A stretch of 64,000 bases of DNA from Stenotrophomonas sp. SAU14A_NAIMI4_8 (GTDB lineage Bacteria; Pseudomonadota; Gammaproteobacteria; Xanthomonadales; Xanthomonadaceae), in contig NZ_CP025999.1 of the NCBI RefSeq assembly GCF_003086695.1, forward strand, positions 3,920,344 to 3,984,343, given 5' to 3'. Position numbers and translations under genes: made by a program. Shown one piece after another: positions 18,684-27,587 of this stretch. The notes under the pieces are model-generated. The model made no database searches and was not told the DNA's origin. It saw only the letters and a program-made list of their open reading frames with translations. Within the stretch, counting starts at the first letter, position 1. The number at the start of each line of letters is the position of its first letter.

Positions 18684-18890
18684 ATGCGTCTGCTGATTCC
18701 ACTGTGCCTGTCGGCTGCGCTGCTGGCCGGTTGCCAGCGCCCTGCCCCACCCAACCCCGAAAAACCGCCGGAGCCGCAGGCGCTGGCCAAGGCCATCAAC
18801 CAGCCGCTGGACCGCGCCAAGGGCGTGCAGCAGACCGTGGACGAAGGCGCCGAACGCGAGCGCCAGGCCGAGGCTGACGCGACGCGGTAA
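18684..18890 (+). CDS. Small lipoprotein
   Basis: A 68-residue protein with a lipoprotein signal: [17 protein letters not shown], lipobox LAGC with Cys at residue 17. The mature part is short, charged and helical ([21 protein letters not shown]). Gly/Gln near position +2 does not signal inner-membrane retention, so outer-membrane anchoring is likely. Function unknown. Confidence 0.75.
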   Translation: MRLLIPLCLSAALLAGCQRPAPPNPEKPPEPQALAKAINQPLDRAKGVQQTVDEGAERERQAEADATR

Positions 18891-18895
18891 TGGGT

Positions 18896-18966
18896 GGGGT
18901 CAGAGCCCTTTGCTGCGGGTAATGGATGGGGTCAGAGCCCTTTGCTGCGCAAAGGGATCTGACCCC
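18896..18966. repeat. Half plus full GGGGTC-type palindromes
   Basis: A full palindrome beginning GGGGTCAGAGCCCTTTGC and ending GGGATCTGACCCC lies at 18928-18966. Its left half and flank (GGGGTCAGAGCCCTTTGCTGC) are also present just before it, at 18896-18916. This is a partial tandem duplication between the lipoprotein and sppA stops. Confidence 0.8.
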
Positions 18967-18973
18967 GGTCTGC

Positions 18974-20896
18974 TTAGAATCCGCAGAAGCAGTAGGCCAG
19001 TGCCTTCACCGGGGCGCCGTTGCCCTTTTCGCGAGCGGCGTTTTCGACGAAGCGCAGCTGCGTGTCCACTTCCGGCATCGTGCGTGCCAGCATCATGCGC
19101 GCCATGCCCGAATCGGACAGCATCCAAGCGCCGGCGCGGCTGCCAGCGAAACCGCTGACGAACTGCGCGAACGGCGTGGCGGCCTTTTCGATATAGCGCA
19201 CGCGATACTTGTCGGCGTTGCCAAGCTTGGCGCGGCCGGCGGCATCGGCCACCGCATCCTTCAAGCCACCGAACGCATCGACCAGACCGCGTTCCTTGGC
19301 CTGGGCGCCGCTCCACACGCGGCCACGGGCCACTTCATCGATGGCTTCCACCGGCTTCTTGCGCGCTTCGGCCACACGGCCGGTGAAATCGGCATAGCCC
19401 TTGTTGATGACCGACTGGATCACCTGGCCCACGGCCGGGTCCATTTCGCGGGTGACATCGAACGCGCCGGCGAAGCGGGTGGTGCCCACGCCATCGGTGT
19501 GCACGCCGATCTTGTCCAGCGCGCGGCTGAAGTTCGGGATCATGCCGAAGATGCCGATCGACCCGGTGATGGTGGACGGGTCGGCATAGATGCGGTCGGC
19601 ATTCATGCTGATCCAGTAACCACCGGACGCCGCCAGGTCGCCCATCGACACCACCACCGGCTTGCCGGCGGCCTGCAGGGCCACCACTTCGCGGCGGATC
19701 TGCTCGGAGGCGAACACTTCACCGCCGGGCGAATCCACGCGCAGCACCACGGCCTTCACGTGTTCGTCGTCGCGCGCGGCGCGCAGCAGCGCCGAGGTCG
19801 ATTCGCCACCGATGCGGCCGGCCGGCAGGTCGCCGCCGCTGATTTCGCCCGAGGCCACCACCACGGCCACCTGCGGACGGCTGTCCACCGGATTGCGGCG
19901 TGCATCGAGCTGGGTCAGGTAACCGCCGAAGTCGATGCTGCGGAAGCCACCCTCGGCATCTTCATCGGCCACGCCGCGGTCGATCATCAGATCCTCGAAT
20001 TCTTCGCGGGTCTTCAGCGCGGTCACCAGCTTCTGCTGCAGGGCGAACTTGGCCAGGTCGCCACCGGCGGCGGCCACGCCTTCCGGCAGGGTATCGATGC
20101 CGGCCGCCAGCTGCGCCGGGTCCAGGCGGCGTGCCTTGGCGATGTCGCCCAGGTAGCGCTGCCAGACATCGTTCATCCAGAACAGATCGGCTTCCTTGGA
20201 CGCCGGCGATGCGGCATCCAGCACGTAGGGTTCGGCGGCGGACTTGTATTCGCCCACCTTGAACAGGTGCACGTCCACGCCCAGCTTGTCCTGCAGGCCG
20301 GTGCGGAAATACTGGCGGTAGCGACCCAGGCCTTCCAGCACGACCGAGCCCATCGGGTCCAGGTAGACCTCGTCGGCCTGCGCGGCCAGCAGGTACTGCG
20401 ACTGCCCCATGCTCTGGCTGAAGGCCACCACCTGCTTGCCCGACGCACGCAGGTCCTGCAGCGCGGCCGCCACTTCACGCAGCGAGGCGAAGCCGGACGG
20501 CTGCAGCTTGTCCAGTTCCAGCACCACGCGTTCGATCTTCTTGTCGTCCTTGGCCGCTTCAATGGCCCGGATCAGATCGCGCAGCTGCACTTCCTCGGCG
20601 CTGTTGTCGCCCACGGCCTTGGCCAGCGCGCGGCTGACCGGATCGGCGCTGAACTGCTCGACCAGCCGGCCTTCCGGCGCGATCACCAGGGTGGTGCGGT
20701 CCTGCAGCGATTTGCTGGCACCGGCGCCCATGCCGGCGGCGACGATGAACATCACCACGAACAACAGCAACAGGCCGAAGAACACCAGGTTCAGGATCAG
20801 CCGGCGGGTGAAATTCATCACGTCCCACAGCCCGATGAAGAAACTGGCGACGGGGTTGCGACGTGCCGGGGGCAGCGGGGGCACGGTTTGGTTCAT
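18974..20896 (-). CDS. sppA: Signal peptide peptidase SppA, 67K type
   Basis: Inner-membrane Ser/Lys protease that degrades released signal peptides; 640 residues. One N-terminal TM helix near residues 35-60 (LILNLVFFGLLLLFVVMFIV) and two tandem peptidase halves. The catalytic Lys lies in FKVGEYKSAAEPY (first half) and the Ser in GDLAASGGYWIS (second half), matching the E. coli Lys209/Ser409 layout. The ATG at 20896 is chosen over an in-frame upstream codon because it places the TM segment normally. Confidence 0.95.
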   Translation of the reverse strand: MNQTVPPLPPARRNPVASFFIGLWDVMNFTRRLILNLVFFGLLLLFVVMFIVAAGMGAGASKSLQDRTTLVIAPEGRLVEQFSADPVSRALAKAVGDNSAEEVQLRDLIRAIEAAKDDKKIERVVLELDKLQPSGFASLREVAAALQDLRASGKQVVAFSQSMGQSQYLLAAQADEVYLDPMGSVVLEGLGRYRQYFRTGLQDKLGVDVHLFKVGEYKSAAEPYVLDAASPASKEADLFWMNDVWQRYLGDIAKARRLDPAQLAAGIDTLPEGVAAAGGDLAKFALQQKLVTALKTREEFEDLMIDRGVADEDAEGGFRSIDFGGYLTQLDARRNPVDSRPQVAVVVASGEISGGDLPAGRIGGESTSALLRAARDDEHVKAVVLRVDSPGGEVFASEQIRREVVALQAAGKPVVVSMGDLAASGGYWISMNADRIYADPSTITGSIGIFGMIPNFSRALDKIGVHTDGVGTTRFAGAFDVTREMDPAVGQVIQSVINKGYADFTGRVAEARKKPVEAIDEVARGRVWSGAQAKERGLVDAFGGLKDAVADAAGRAKLGNADKYRVRYIEKAATPFAQFVSGFAGSRAGAWMLSDSGMARMMLARTMPEVDTQLRFVENAAREKGNGAPVKALAYCFCGF

Positions 20897-21011
20897 GGAG
20901 CGCTCCGGATGGCTTCTTGCCGTGGTAACAGCATAGCCGGTGCCGTGTGAGGCGGCATCGGACACAAGTCAGGGGATCACCCGTCACGGTCTGCGGTGAC
21001 GGGCGCGGGGA

Positions 21012-22376
21012 TCATTCCAGGGCCGACTGGCCAATGCGCAGGCTGCTGCGGCGCAGGCGCCAGCCCATCAGGATGGCCGCGGCGGTCAGGCCGACGATCA
21101 GGCCGATCCACATGCCCTGCGGGCCCATGCCCAGGCCCAGGCCGAGCCCGGCGCCGAGCGGCATGCCCAGGCCCCAGTACGCGAACATGGCGATGAACAT
21201 CGGCACGCGGGTGTCCTTCAGGCCGCGCAGCGCACCGGCCGACAGCACCTGGATGCCATCGGGGAACTGGAACGTAGCCGCGTACAGCAGCAGGGTGGAT
21301 GCCAGCCCGGCCACGGCCAGATCGTTGGTATAGACGCCGACGATGGCATCGTGGCCGAACAGCAGCACCGCCGCCGACAGGGTCTGGGTGCCCATGATGA
21401 TGGCGTAGCCGGCCCAGGCCGCGCGGCGCACACCGAAGCCATCGCCACGGCCGACCGCATGGCCGACGCGCACGGTGGTCGCTTCAGCCACGCCCATCGG
21501 GATCATGAAGCACAGCTGCGCCACGTTGATCGCGATCTGGTGCGCGGCCGCCTCATTGGCGCCCAGGCGACCGATCAGCAGGGCGGTGACGATGAACAGA
21601 CCGCCTTCCATCAGCACGGTGATGCCGATCGGCAGGCCAGTGCGCAGCAGGTCCCAGATCGCCGCCGGGCGCGGGCCTTCGAAGTGCGAGAACAGCTGCA
21701 GGTGGGCGAAGCGCTTGGTGAACCACAGGTAGGTGGCAAAGGCGATGGCCTGCAGCCACATCATCACCGCCGAGGCGATGCCCAGCCCTTCGGCGCCCAT
21801 TTCCGGGAAGCCCAGCTTGCCGTTGGCCAGCACGTAGCCCATCGGTGCGAGCACCAGCAGGCCACCGAAGCCGAGCAGCATGGTCGGCAGGGTCCAGTGC
21901 ATGCCCTCGCTGAGATAGCGCATGCAGAAGTACAGGGTGAGCGCCGGCCCGCCCCAGCGCACCGCGTGCAGGAAGGCGGTGGCCCCCGGCACGATGTCCG
22001 GGGCGATGCCGAAGGCCGGCAGCAGCGGCGGCACCAGCGTCAGGAAGGCGAACATGATCAGCCCCAGGCCCAGCGCCAGCCACAGGGCCTGGCGGAACAG
22101 CGGGCCGATCTCGCGCTCGCGGCCGGCGCCGTGCAGCTGCGACACCGAGGCGGTGAGCGAGATCAGGGTGCCGATCGGAATCAGCATGGGCAGCCACAGC
22201 AGCGCGGTGCCGATGGTGACCGCCGCCAGCGTGGCGGTGGCGTGGTGGCCGGCAATGACGTTGTCGACGAAGGAGATCAGGCCGGTGGAGACATGGCCCA
22301 CCACCAACGGCAGGGCAAGCAGACCGGTCGCGCCGACTTCCTTGCTGAAGCGCGGCGTGGAGGTTGCGGTAGACAT
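21012..22376 (-). CDS. MATE family efflux transporter (NorM-like)
   Basis: Multidrug/toxin extrusion antiporter of 454 residues with 12 predicted helices in two homologous halves. N-terminal motif LLALPLVVGHVSTGLISFVDNVIAGH and the second-half VMEGGLFIVTALLIGRLGANEAAAHQIA are NorM-like. The start ATG 22376 is preferred over a TTG at 22394. Substrates, probably cationic drugs exchanged for Na+ or H+, are not predictable. Confidence 0.92.
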   Translation of the reverse strand: MSTATSTPRFSKEVGATGLLALPLVVGHVSTGLISFVDNVIAGHHATATLAAVTIGTALLWLPMLIPIGTLISLTASVSQLHGAGREREIGPLFRQALWLALGLGLIMFAFLTLVPPLLPAFGIAPDIVPGATAFLHAVRWGGPALTLYFCMRYLSEGMHWTLPTMLLGFGGLLVLAPMGYVLANGKLGFPEMGAEGLGIASAVMMWLQAIAFATYLWFTKRFAHLQLFSHFEGPRPAAIWDLLRTGLPIGITVLMEGGLFIVTALLIGRLGANEAAAHQIAINVAQLCFMIPMGVAEATTVRVGHAVGRGDGFGVRRAAWAGYAIIMGTQTLSAAVLLFGHDAIVGVYTNDLAVAGLASTLLLYAATFQFPDGIQVLSAGALRGLKDTRVPMFIAMFAYWGLGMPLGAGLGLGLGMGPQGMWIGLIVGLTAAAILMGWRLRRSSLRIGQSALE

Positions 22377-22525
22377 GGAAGTACAGAACGCCAACTACGG
22401 TTGCGCGCGAAGGGCACAGGCACCGGGTTGCGGGCCGCCATCTTACGGCCAAACAGCCCGGCATGGGCGCGAACGTCGGCGGGGTACGGGCGACGTGGCG
22501 GGGGCGAATGGGTACGGGCGACGGG

Positions 22526-22548
22526 GTAGAGTCGACCGTTGGTCGACT
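22526..22548 (+). repeat. SMAG-type REP upstream of the MATE gene
   Basis: GTAG + AGTCGACC GTT GGTCGACT. It lies in the 252-bp region between the MATE start and the DUF3106 stop, where I see nothing else recognisable. Confidence 0.75.
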
Positions 22549-22628
22549 GCTCTTCATTCGGGCCGCGCGAAAACCCCGGCCCATTCCCCATCAGATCCCC
22601 GCCGATTCCGAGGCGACTCCCCCCGGCG

Positions 22629-23192
22629 CTACTGCCCGGCCTGGCGCTTCAGCCAACCGTCACGCTCGGCCGCCGGCAGGGCCAGGAATGCGCTGCGCAC
22701 CGCATCGCGTTCCTGCGGCGGCGTGCGCTGCGCCACCAATGTCAATTGCGACAATTGTGCAGGGCTGAGCTGGCGCAGCACCGCCAACGCGGCCTCGCGC
22801 TGTTCCGGCGGCACGAAGCCGAACAGGCCGTGCAGCTTGGGGAACTGCTGGCCGAGCTGCGGGCCCAGCCGCCAGCCCTCGCGGAAGGCCTGGTCCTGCG
22901 CCTGGAACTGTTCGCGCAGCTGCTGTTGCTGGGCGGCCGGCAGGGCGGCAAAGCGCGAAGCGGCCACGCGGATGCGCTCACGCTCGCCTTCCGGCAGCGC
23001 GCGCCAGGCCGCGTAATCGGCCCGCCGTTGGCGCTGGGCGGCCACATCCAGATGGGCGAAGCCGGCCGGCGACGCGGCATCAACCGCACTGGCCGGCACC
23101 GCGGTGGGCGGCGGCAGGTCCAGGGCATTCGGCGCGGCGGCGGCGCACAGCGGCAGGGCCAGCAGCAGGCCGGCCAGCAGGAACTTATTCAT
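22629..23192 (-). CDS. DUF3106 family exported protein
   Basis: Exported protein of 187 residues: signal peptide MNKFLLAGLLLALPLCAAAA, then helical repeats with LPEGERERIRVAASRFAALP, a pattern seen in DUF3106 proteins of xanthomonads. Function unknown. Its start overlaps the end of the upstream membrane protein by 8 bases, so the two are translationally coupled. Confidence 0.85.
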   Translation of the reverse strand: MNKFLLAGLLLALPLCAAAAPNALDLPPPTAVPASAVDAASPAGFAHLDVAAQRQRRADYAAWRALPEGERERIRVAASRFAALPAAQQQQLREQFQAQDQAFREGWRLGPQLGQQFPKLHGLFGFVPPEQREAALAVLRQLSPAQLSQLTLVAQRTPPQERDAVRSAFLALPAAERDGWLKRQAGQ

Positions 23193-24186
23193 CGGCAGCA
23201 GAGGTTTCCAGCGCGGCACCCACCGGCTCGGGGTGGGTCGGTTTGGGTTCGGATTCATCCACCGGCAGCGGACCACCGGCGGCACTCCAGGCATACAGAT
23301 CGGCGTCGGCCACCAGCGGGTAGTCACGGTCGGCCAGCATCGCGGCATCTTCGGCGGCGTGGCCGTCGACCGCGGCCGATGCCTGCACGTCGGTCGGCGG
23401 CAGCGATTCCACCGTTACCGGGCCCGCTTCGCCCACCACGCCTTCCGGCAGCGGGGCATCGCTGGCCGTGCGCAGGCCCTGCCAGTGCCTCCAGCCCAGC
23501 GCGGCCGCCAACAGCACGGCCACGGTGACCAGCAGGATCAGCGGGCCGCGCCAGCGCGGGCGCGCATTCGGGCGGCGGCGCTTGCCGGCCGTCGGCGTGC
23601 GGTCGTCGCGTTCGGGCGCGCGCCAACCGGGGGTCGGGCTCTGCGTGCTGCTGCCCGGTGCGGCTGGCTGCTGCAACTGCTGCAGGCGCTTGGCCGGCAG
23701 GTCGCGGATGCGCAGCTGCACCTGCTCGGCCAGGCCGCGCCAGGCGGCGGCATCGGGCTGGCCGTTGACATCGCGCGGGCAGGCCGCGGCCAGCAGCTGC
23801 TGGTAGCCATTCTCGTCGGTGTCCAGCACCCGCGTGGCAATGGCTTCGTCCAGACTGCCGCCCACCCGCAGCAGCAGGGCCAGGCGCGGCACGGGGTCCA
23901 TGTCGCCCAGCGCGGCCAGCGACGGCGGCCACTGCCCGGCGGACGGCTCACGCAGGGCCTGGCGCTGGCCCAGCAGGGTCCAGAAGCGGGTGGGCCACTG
24001 CGCCATGGGCAGGTCGCTGGCCACCGCGGCGAAAGCACGCATGACCGCCACCAGGGTCTGCTCGGCACGGGCGGGGTCGCCGCACTGCAGCTCGGCAACC
24101 ACCAGCGCGCGGCGCTCGACGCCACGCAGGAACGCCGACAGCGCGCCGGCCGCGGTCGAGGAAACAGGGGCGGGCACAGCCGTCAT
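23185..24186 (-). CDS. Single-pass membrane protein, possible sigma-factor-associated protein
   Basis: A 333-residue protein: helical cytoplasmic N-terminal domain (about 1-170), a basic Pro/Arg-rich linker (GKRRRPNARPRWRGP), one TM helix near residues 212-230 (LILLVTVAVLLAAALGW), and an acidic periplasmic C-terminus. This topology resembles anti-sigma factors, and relatives of the following DUF3106 gene often lie near an ECF sigma gene, but no sigma factor is encoded next to it here. I do not recognise a defined family. Confidence 0.7.
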   Translation of the reverse strand: MTAVPAPVSSTAAGALSAFLRGVERRALVVAELQCGDPARAEQTLVAVMRAFAAVASDLPMAQWPTRFWTLLGQRQALREPSAGQWPPSLAALGDMDPVPRLALLLRVGGSLDEAIATRVLDTDENGYQQLLAAACPRDVNGQPDAAAWRGLAEQVQLRIRDLPAKRLQQLQQPAAPGSSTQSPTPGWRAPERDDRTPTAGKRRRPNARPRWRGPLILLVTVAVLLAAALGWRHWQGLRTASDAPLPEGVVGEAGPVTVESLPPTDVQASAAVDGHAAEDAAMLADRDYPLVADADLYAWSAAGGPLPVDESEPKPTHPEPVGAALETSAADE

Positions 24187-24599
24187 CGGTCACTCCAAAG
24201 GTCTGCCGGCATGATAGCGGCAGGCCCTTGGCCGCCGGCAGGGCTTGCGCCCATGGGCACTTCGTGCTGCAGGTTGTGCACAGCATCAAGACCTGACTTG
24301 GGGCGACCGGCATGGAGCCGTGAATTCAGCGTGTTTCAGCAATGTTTCACATCGATGTTGTTGATATTCAAGAACTTTTTTATGTGGCTATTTTTTGACC
24401 AACGCAACCGTGAGGCCGTCGCCATCGGCTTCGCGGGTGTTCGCCGACGGGTAACGCACAAACTTATCCACAGAAGATGTGGATAAGACTGAATCTCTAA
24501 TAGCCGCCTGTATTTAGGTGACATTTATGAATGCCACGACGCGTTGCGGCCGGACAGCAACCTGCCATGCGGGCGCGCATGGGCCGTTAAACTGCGCCC
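24187..24599. other. priA upstream region, locally AT-rich
   Basis: 413 bp with no convincing gene. The stretch 24320-24540 is clearly AT-richer than the rest of the window, with runs such as CTTTTTTATG, and contains the inverted DnaA-box pair. A short open frame starting at ATGACATTTATG near 24518 has no family features and runs into priA in another frame. Confidence 0.7.
24464..24486. promoter_or_regulatory. Two inverted perfect DnaA boxes
   Basis: TTATCCACA (24464-24472) and TGTGGATAA (24478-24486) are both exact consensus DnaA boxes, facing each other with a 5-nt spacer, about 115 bp before the priA start. The repeat extends to a 10-bp perfect inverted repeat. They lie at the edge of an AT-rich patch. 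DnaA control of priA, or a DnaA-titrating site, is inferred. Confidence 0.7.
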
Positions 24600-26777
24600 A
24601 TGCCCGCACTGATTCCGACCCTGCAGGTCGCGCTGCCCGTTCCCCTGCCCCGCCTGTTCGACTACCTGGCCCCCGACGGCCAGGCGCCGGCCGATGCGCT
24701 GGGCTGCCGGTTGAAGGTGCCCTTCGGCAACCGTGAACTGGTGGGCATGGTGGCCGGCCTGGGCCAGGCAGAGGACACGCAGGGGCTGCGCCATGCGTTG
24801 GCCTGGGTGGACCCGCAACCCCTGCTGCAGGGCGAGCTGTGGCACAGCCTGCAATGGCTGGCCCGCTACACCCACGCGCCCTTGGGTGAAGTGGTCAGCA
24901 CCGCCCTGCCGGGCCCGCTGCGGCACGGCGAGCCGCTGCCCGACACCCATCACTGGGGCTGGCAGCTGACCGACGACGGCCGCACCCAGCGCGACAAACT
25001 TCGCGCCGGCAGCCGGCCGCGGCAACTGGCCGAACACCTGGCCGAGGCCGTGGTGGACGAAGACGTGCTGGGCGCACGCATGCCCGATTGGCGCACGGCG
25101 GCCCGCAGCCTGGCCAAGCGCGGCCTGGCCGAGCGGGTGGCGTTGGCGGTGGCCCCGCGCCACGCGCACCCGTTGCCCGGACCCACATTGAACCCCGACC
25201 AGGCCGATGCCGTGGCCGCGATCACCGCAGCCGATGGCTTCCAGCCGTTCCTGCTGGATGGGGTGACCGGCAGCGGCAAGACCGAGGTCTACCTGCAGGC
25301 CATCATCCATTGCCTGGCGCAGGGCCGGCAGGCGCTGGTGCTGGTGCCGGAAATCGGCCTGACCCCGCAGACCCTGGCGCGCTTCCGTGGCCGCCTGGGC
25401 ATTCCCGTGCATGCGCTGCATTCGGGGCTGAACGACAACGAGCGCGCACGCGTGTGGGCAGCAGCATCGCGCGGCGAAGCACGGGTGATCGTCGGCACCC
25501 GCTCGGCCGTGTTCACGCCGCTGCCGCAGGCCGGTCTGTTGATCGTGGACGAGGAACACGACGGCAGCTACAAGCAGCAGGACGGCATCCGCTACCACGC
25601 GCGCGATTTCGCCCTGGTGCGGGCCAAGGCCCTGGGCATTCCCGTGCTGCTGGGCAGCGCCACGCCGTCACTGGAAACCCTGCACAACACCTACGCAGGC
25701 CGCTACGCGCACCTGCGCCTGAAGCAGCGCGCCGGCGATGCACGGCCACCGCGCGTGCGCATCCTGGATGTGCGCAAGCGGCCGCTGCGCGATGGCTTGA
25801 GCGACGAAGTGCTGGCCGGCATCGGCGAACACCTGCAGCGCGGCCAGCAGGTGCTGGTGTTCAAGAACCGCCGCGGCTACGCGCCGGTGCTGCTGTGCCA
25901 CGACTGCGGCTGGACCGCACCATGCCAACGCTGCGATGCGCCGATGACCGTGCATGGCGGCGGGCGCCGCCTGCAGTGCCATCACTGCGGCGCACGCCAG
26001 CCGGCGCCGCTGGCCTGCCCGGCCTGTGCCAGCCTCGCCCTGCAGCCGCAGGGCATCGGTACCGAGCGACTGGAAGAACATCTGGTCAGCGCCTTCGCCG
26101 ACTACCCCGTGGTGCGCATTGATCGCGGCACCACCTCACGCCGCGATGCGCTGGAACAGCAGCTGGCGAAACTGGGGGACCAGCCCGGCATCCTGGTCGG
26201 CACGCAGATCCTGGCCAAGGGCCACGACCTGCCCAAGCTGACCCTGGTGGTGGTGGTGGGCATCGATGAAGGGCTGTTCTCCGCCGATTTCCGCGCCAGC
26301 GAGAAGCTGGCCCAGCAGTTGATCCAGGTGGCCGGGCGCGCCGGCCGCGCGCGCGATCCCGGCGAGGTCTGGCTGCAGACCCATCACCCGGGGCACCCGC
26401 TGCTGGAAACCCTGGTGAACGGTGGCTACCACCCCTTCGCGCAGGCCGAACTGAACCAGCGCCAGGCCGCCGGCTTCCCGCCCTTCGCGCACCTGGCACT
26501 GATGCGTGCCGAAGCGCAGCAGGTCGAGCATGCCAACGCCTTCCTGCTGGCCGCGCGGCACCTGCTGGGCGAACAGAACATGGTGGAAGCCTACGGGCCG
26601 ATGCCGGCGCCGATGCCGCGCCGTGCCGGCTACCAGCGCACGCAGTTGCTGCTGTCGGCGCCGCAGCGGCCACCCCTGCATGGGGTGCTGGCGCAGCTGG
26701 TGCCGCAGCTGTACGCACTGCCGGAAGCACGCAAGGTGCGCTGGTCGCTGGATGTGGACCCGACGGATCTGTATTGA
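24600..26777 (+). CDS. priA: Primosomal protein N', replication restart helicase
   Basis: Superfamily 2 helicase that recognises stalled forks and reloads the replisome; 725 residues (E. coli 732). N-terminal 3'BD domain (about 1-100), winged helix, then helicase motifs: DGVTGSGKTEVYLQAI (Walker A), LVPEIGLTPQ, VDEEHDGSYKQ (DEEH box), LLGSATPSLET. The zinc module has paired Cys (CHDCGWTAPCQRCDAP, CHHCGARQPAPLACPAC). LVGTQILAKGHD and QVAGRAGRA are motifs V/VI. Confidence 0.97.
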   Translation: MPALIPTLQVALPVPLPRLFDYLAPDGQAPADALGCRLKVPFGNRELVGMVAGLGQAEDTQGLRHALAWVDPQPLLQGELWHSLQWLARYTHAPLGEVVSTALPGPLRHGEPLPDTHHWGWQLTDDGRTQRDKLRAGSRPRQLAEHLAEAVVDEDVLGARMPDWRTAARSLAKRGLAERVALAVAPRHAHPLPGPTLNPDQADAVAAITAADGFQPFLLDGVTGSGKTEVYLQAIIHCLAQGRQALVLVPEIGLTPQTLARFRGRLGIPVHALHSGLNDNERARVWAAASRGEARVIVGTRSAVFTPLPQAGLLIVDEEHDGSYKQQDGIRYHARDFALVRAKALGIPVLLGSATPSLETLHNTYAGRYAHLRLKQRAGDARPPRVRILDVRKRPLRDGLSDEVLAGIGEHLQRGQQVLVFKNRRGYAPVLLCHDCGWTAPCQRCDAPMTVHGGGRRLQCHHCGARQPAPLACPACASLALQPQGIGTERLEEHLVSAFADYPVVRIDRGTTSRRDALEQQLAKLGDQPGILVGTQILAKGHDLPKLTLVVVVGIDEGLFSADFRASEKLAQQLIQVAGRAGRARDPGEVWLQTHHPGHPLLETLVNGGYHPFAQAELNQRQAAGFPPFAHLALMRAEAQQVEHANAFLLAARHLLGEQNMVEAYGPMPAPMPRRAGYQRTQLLLSAPQRPPLHGVLAQLVPQLYALPEARKVRWSLDVDPTDLY

Positions 26778-26796
26778 AGGTTGCGGGGTGGCCTCC

Positions 26797-26873
26797 GCCG
26801 GGCATGGCCCGGCGCTACCGTGGTGGCCGCCGGTGTGGGGTCGGATCCCACCCGTCAGGTGGGATCCGACCCC
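26797..26873. repeat. SMAG REP and GGGGTC-type palindrome
   Basis: An inverted SMAG with GCCGGGCATGGCCCGGC and CTAC (26797-26818) and a GGGGTCGGATCCCAC... GTGGGATCCGACCCC palindrome (26837-26873) sit between the converging priA and GST stops. Together they may act as a bidirectional terminator or mRNA-stabilising hairpin. Confidence 0.8.
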
Positions 26874-26886
26874 GGGCAACGCGCGC

Positions 26887-27507
26887 TCAGGTCAGCGGCG
26901 ACATCACGCCGCGCTGGTACGCCGGGCGCTCGCGCAGTCGCGCGTACCACTGCGCCACGTGCGGCAGGTCCGGGCGCTGGATCGGCAGTTCGTACCAGGC
27001 GTAGACCAGCGATCCCAACGGGATGTCGCCCATCGCGAAGCGGTCGCCGGACAGCCACGGCTGCTTGGCCAGGGTGGCATCGGCCATGGCCAGGTATTCG
27101 CCGGCACGCACGATGGCCGCGTTGATGCGCGCTTCGTCGCGGTCGGCCGGGGCGGTGCGCATGATGCCCCAGATCAGTTCGGAGTACAGCGGCGCCATGC
27201 GCGAGGTGCTCCAGTCCATCCACTTCTCGGCCTGGGCACGTTCCATCGCATCTTCGGCATACAGCGTGCCCAGCGCGTAGCGCGCGCTCAGGTAGCGCAC
27301 GATGGTGTTCGATTCCCACAGCGGCAGGCCGTGGTCTTCGATCACCGGCACCAGGCTGTTGGGGTTCATCGCCAGGTATTCGGCCGACTGCGTACCGCCG
27401 TGGCTGCCGCCCACTTCGATGGATTCATACGGCAGCCCGATTTCCTCGGCACACCACAGCACCTTGCGGACGTTGCTGGAATTGCGGCGGCCCCAGATCT
27501 TCAACAT
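26887..27507 (-). CDS. Glutathione S-transferase family protein
   Basis: A 206-residue GST with thioredoxin-like N-terminal domain (MLKIWGRRNSSNVRKVLWCAEE; Ser/Asn active-site region, NSLVPVIED cis-Pro loop, WESNTIVRYLS glutathione-binding ES) and an all-helical C-terminal domain from about residue 85. It probably conjugates or reduces small electrophiles; substrate unknown. Confidence 0.9.
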   Translation of the reverse strand: MLKIWGRRNSSNVRKVLWCAEEIGLPYESIEVGGSHGGTQSAEYLAMNPNSLVPVIEDHGLPLWESNTIVRYLSARYALGTLYAEDAMERAQAEKWMDWSTSRMAPLYSELIWGIMRTAPADRDEARINAAIVRAGEYLAMADATLAKQPWLSGDRFAMGDIPLGSLVYAWYELPIQRPDLPHVAQWYARLRERPAYQRGVMSPLT

Positions 27508-27587
27508 GCGTTTGTTCCTTGCCTGCAGCGGTGCGCCACGCTGGCGCGGAGCCGCTACGATACGCCGATCAAACGCACCGTGCTGCG

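Noticed and set aside
23185..24186. Anti-sigma factor with cognate sigma gene
   Set aside because: Topology fits, but no sigma-factor frame exists in 24187-24599 or nearby.
24320..24540. Chromosomal replication origin
   Set aside because: Only two DnaA boxes and no dnaA, dnaN, gyrB, rpmH or parAB neighbours; oriC in this family lies by dnaA.
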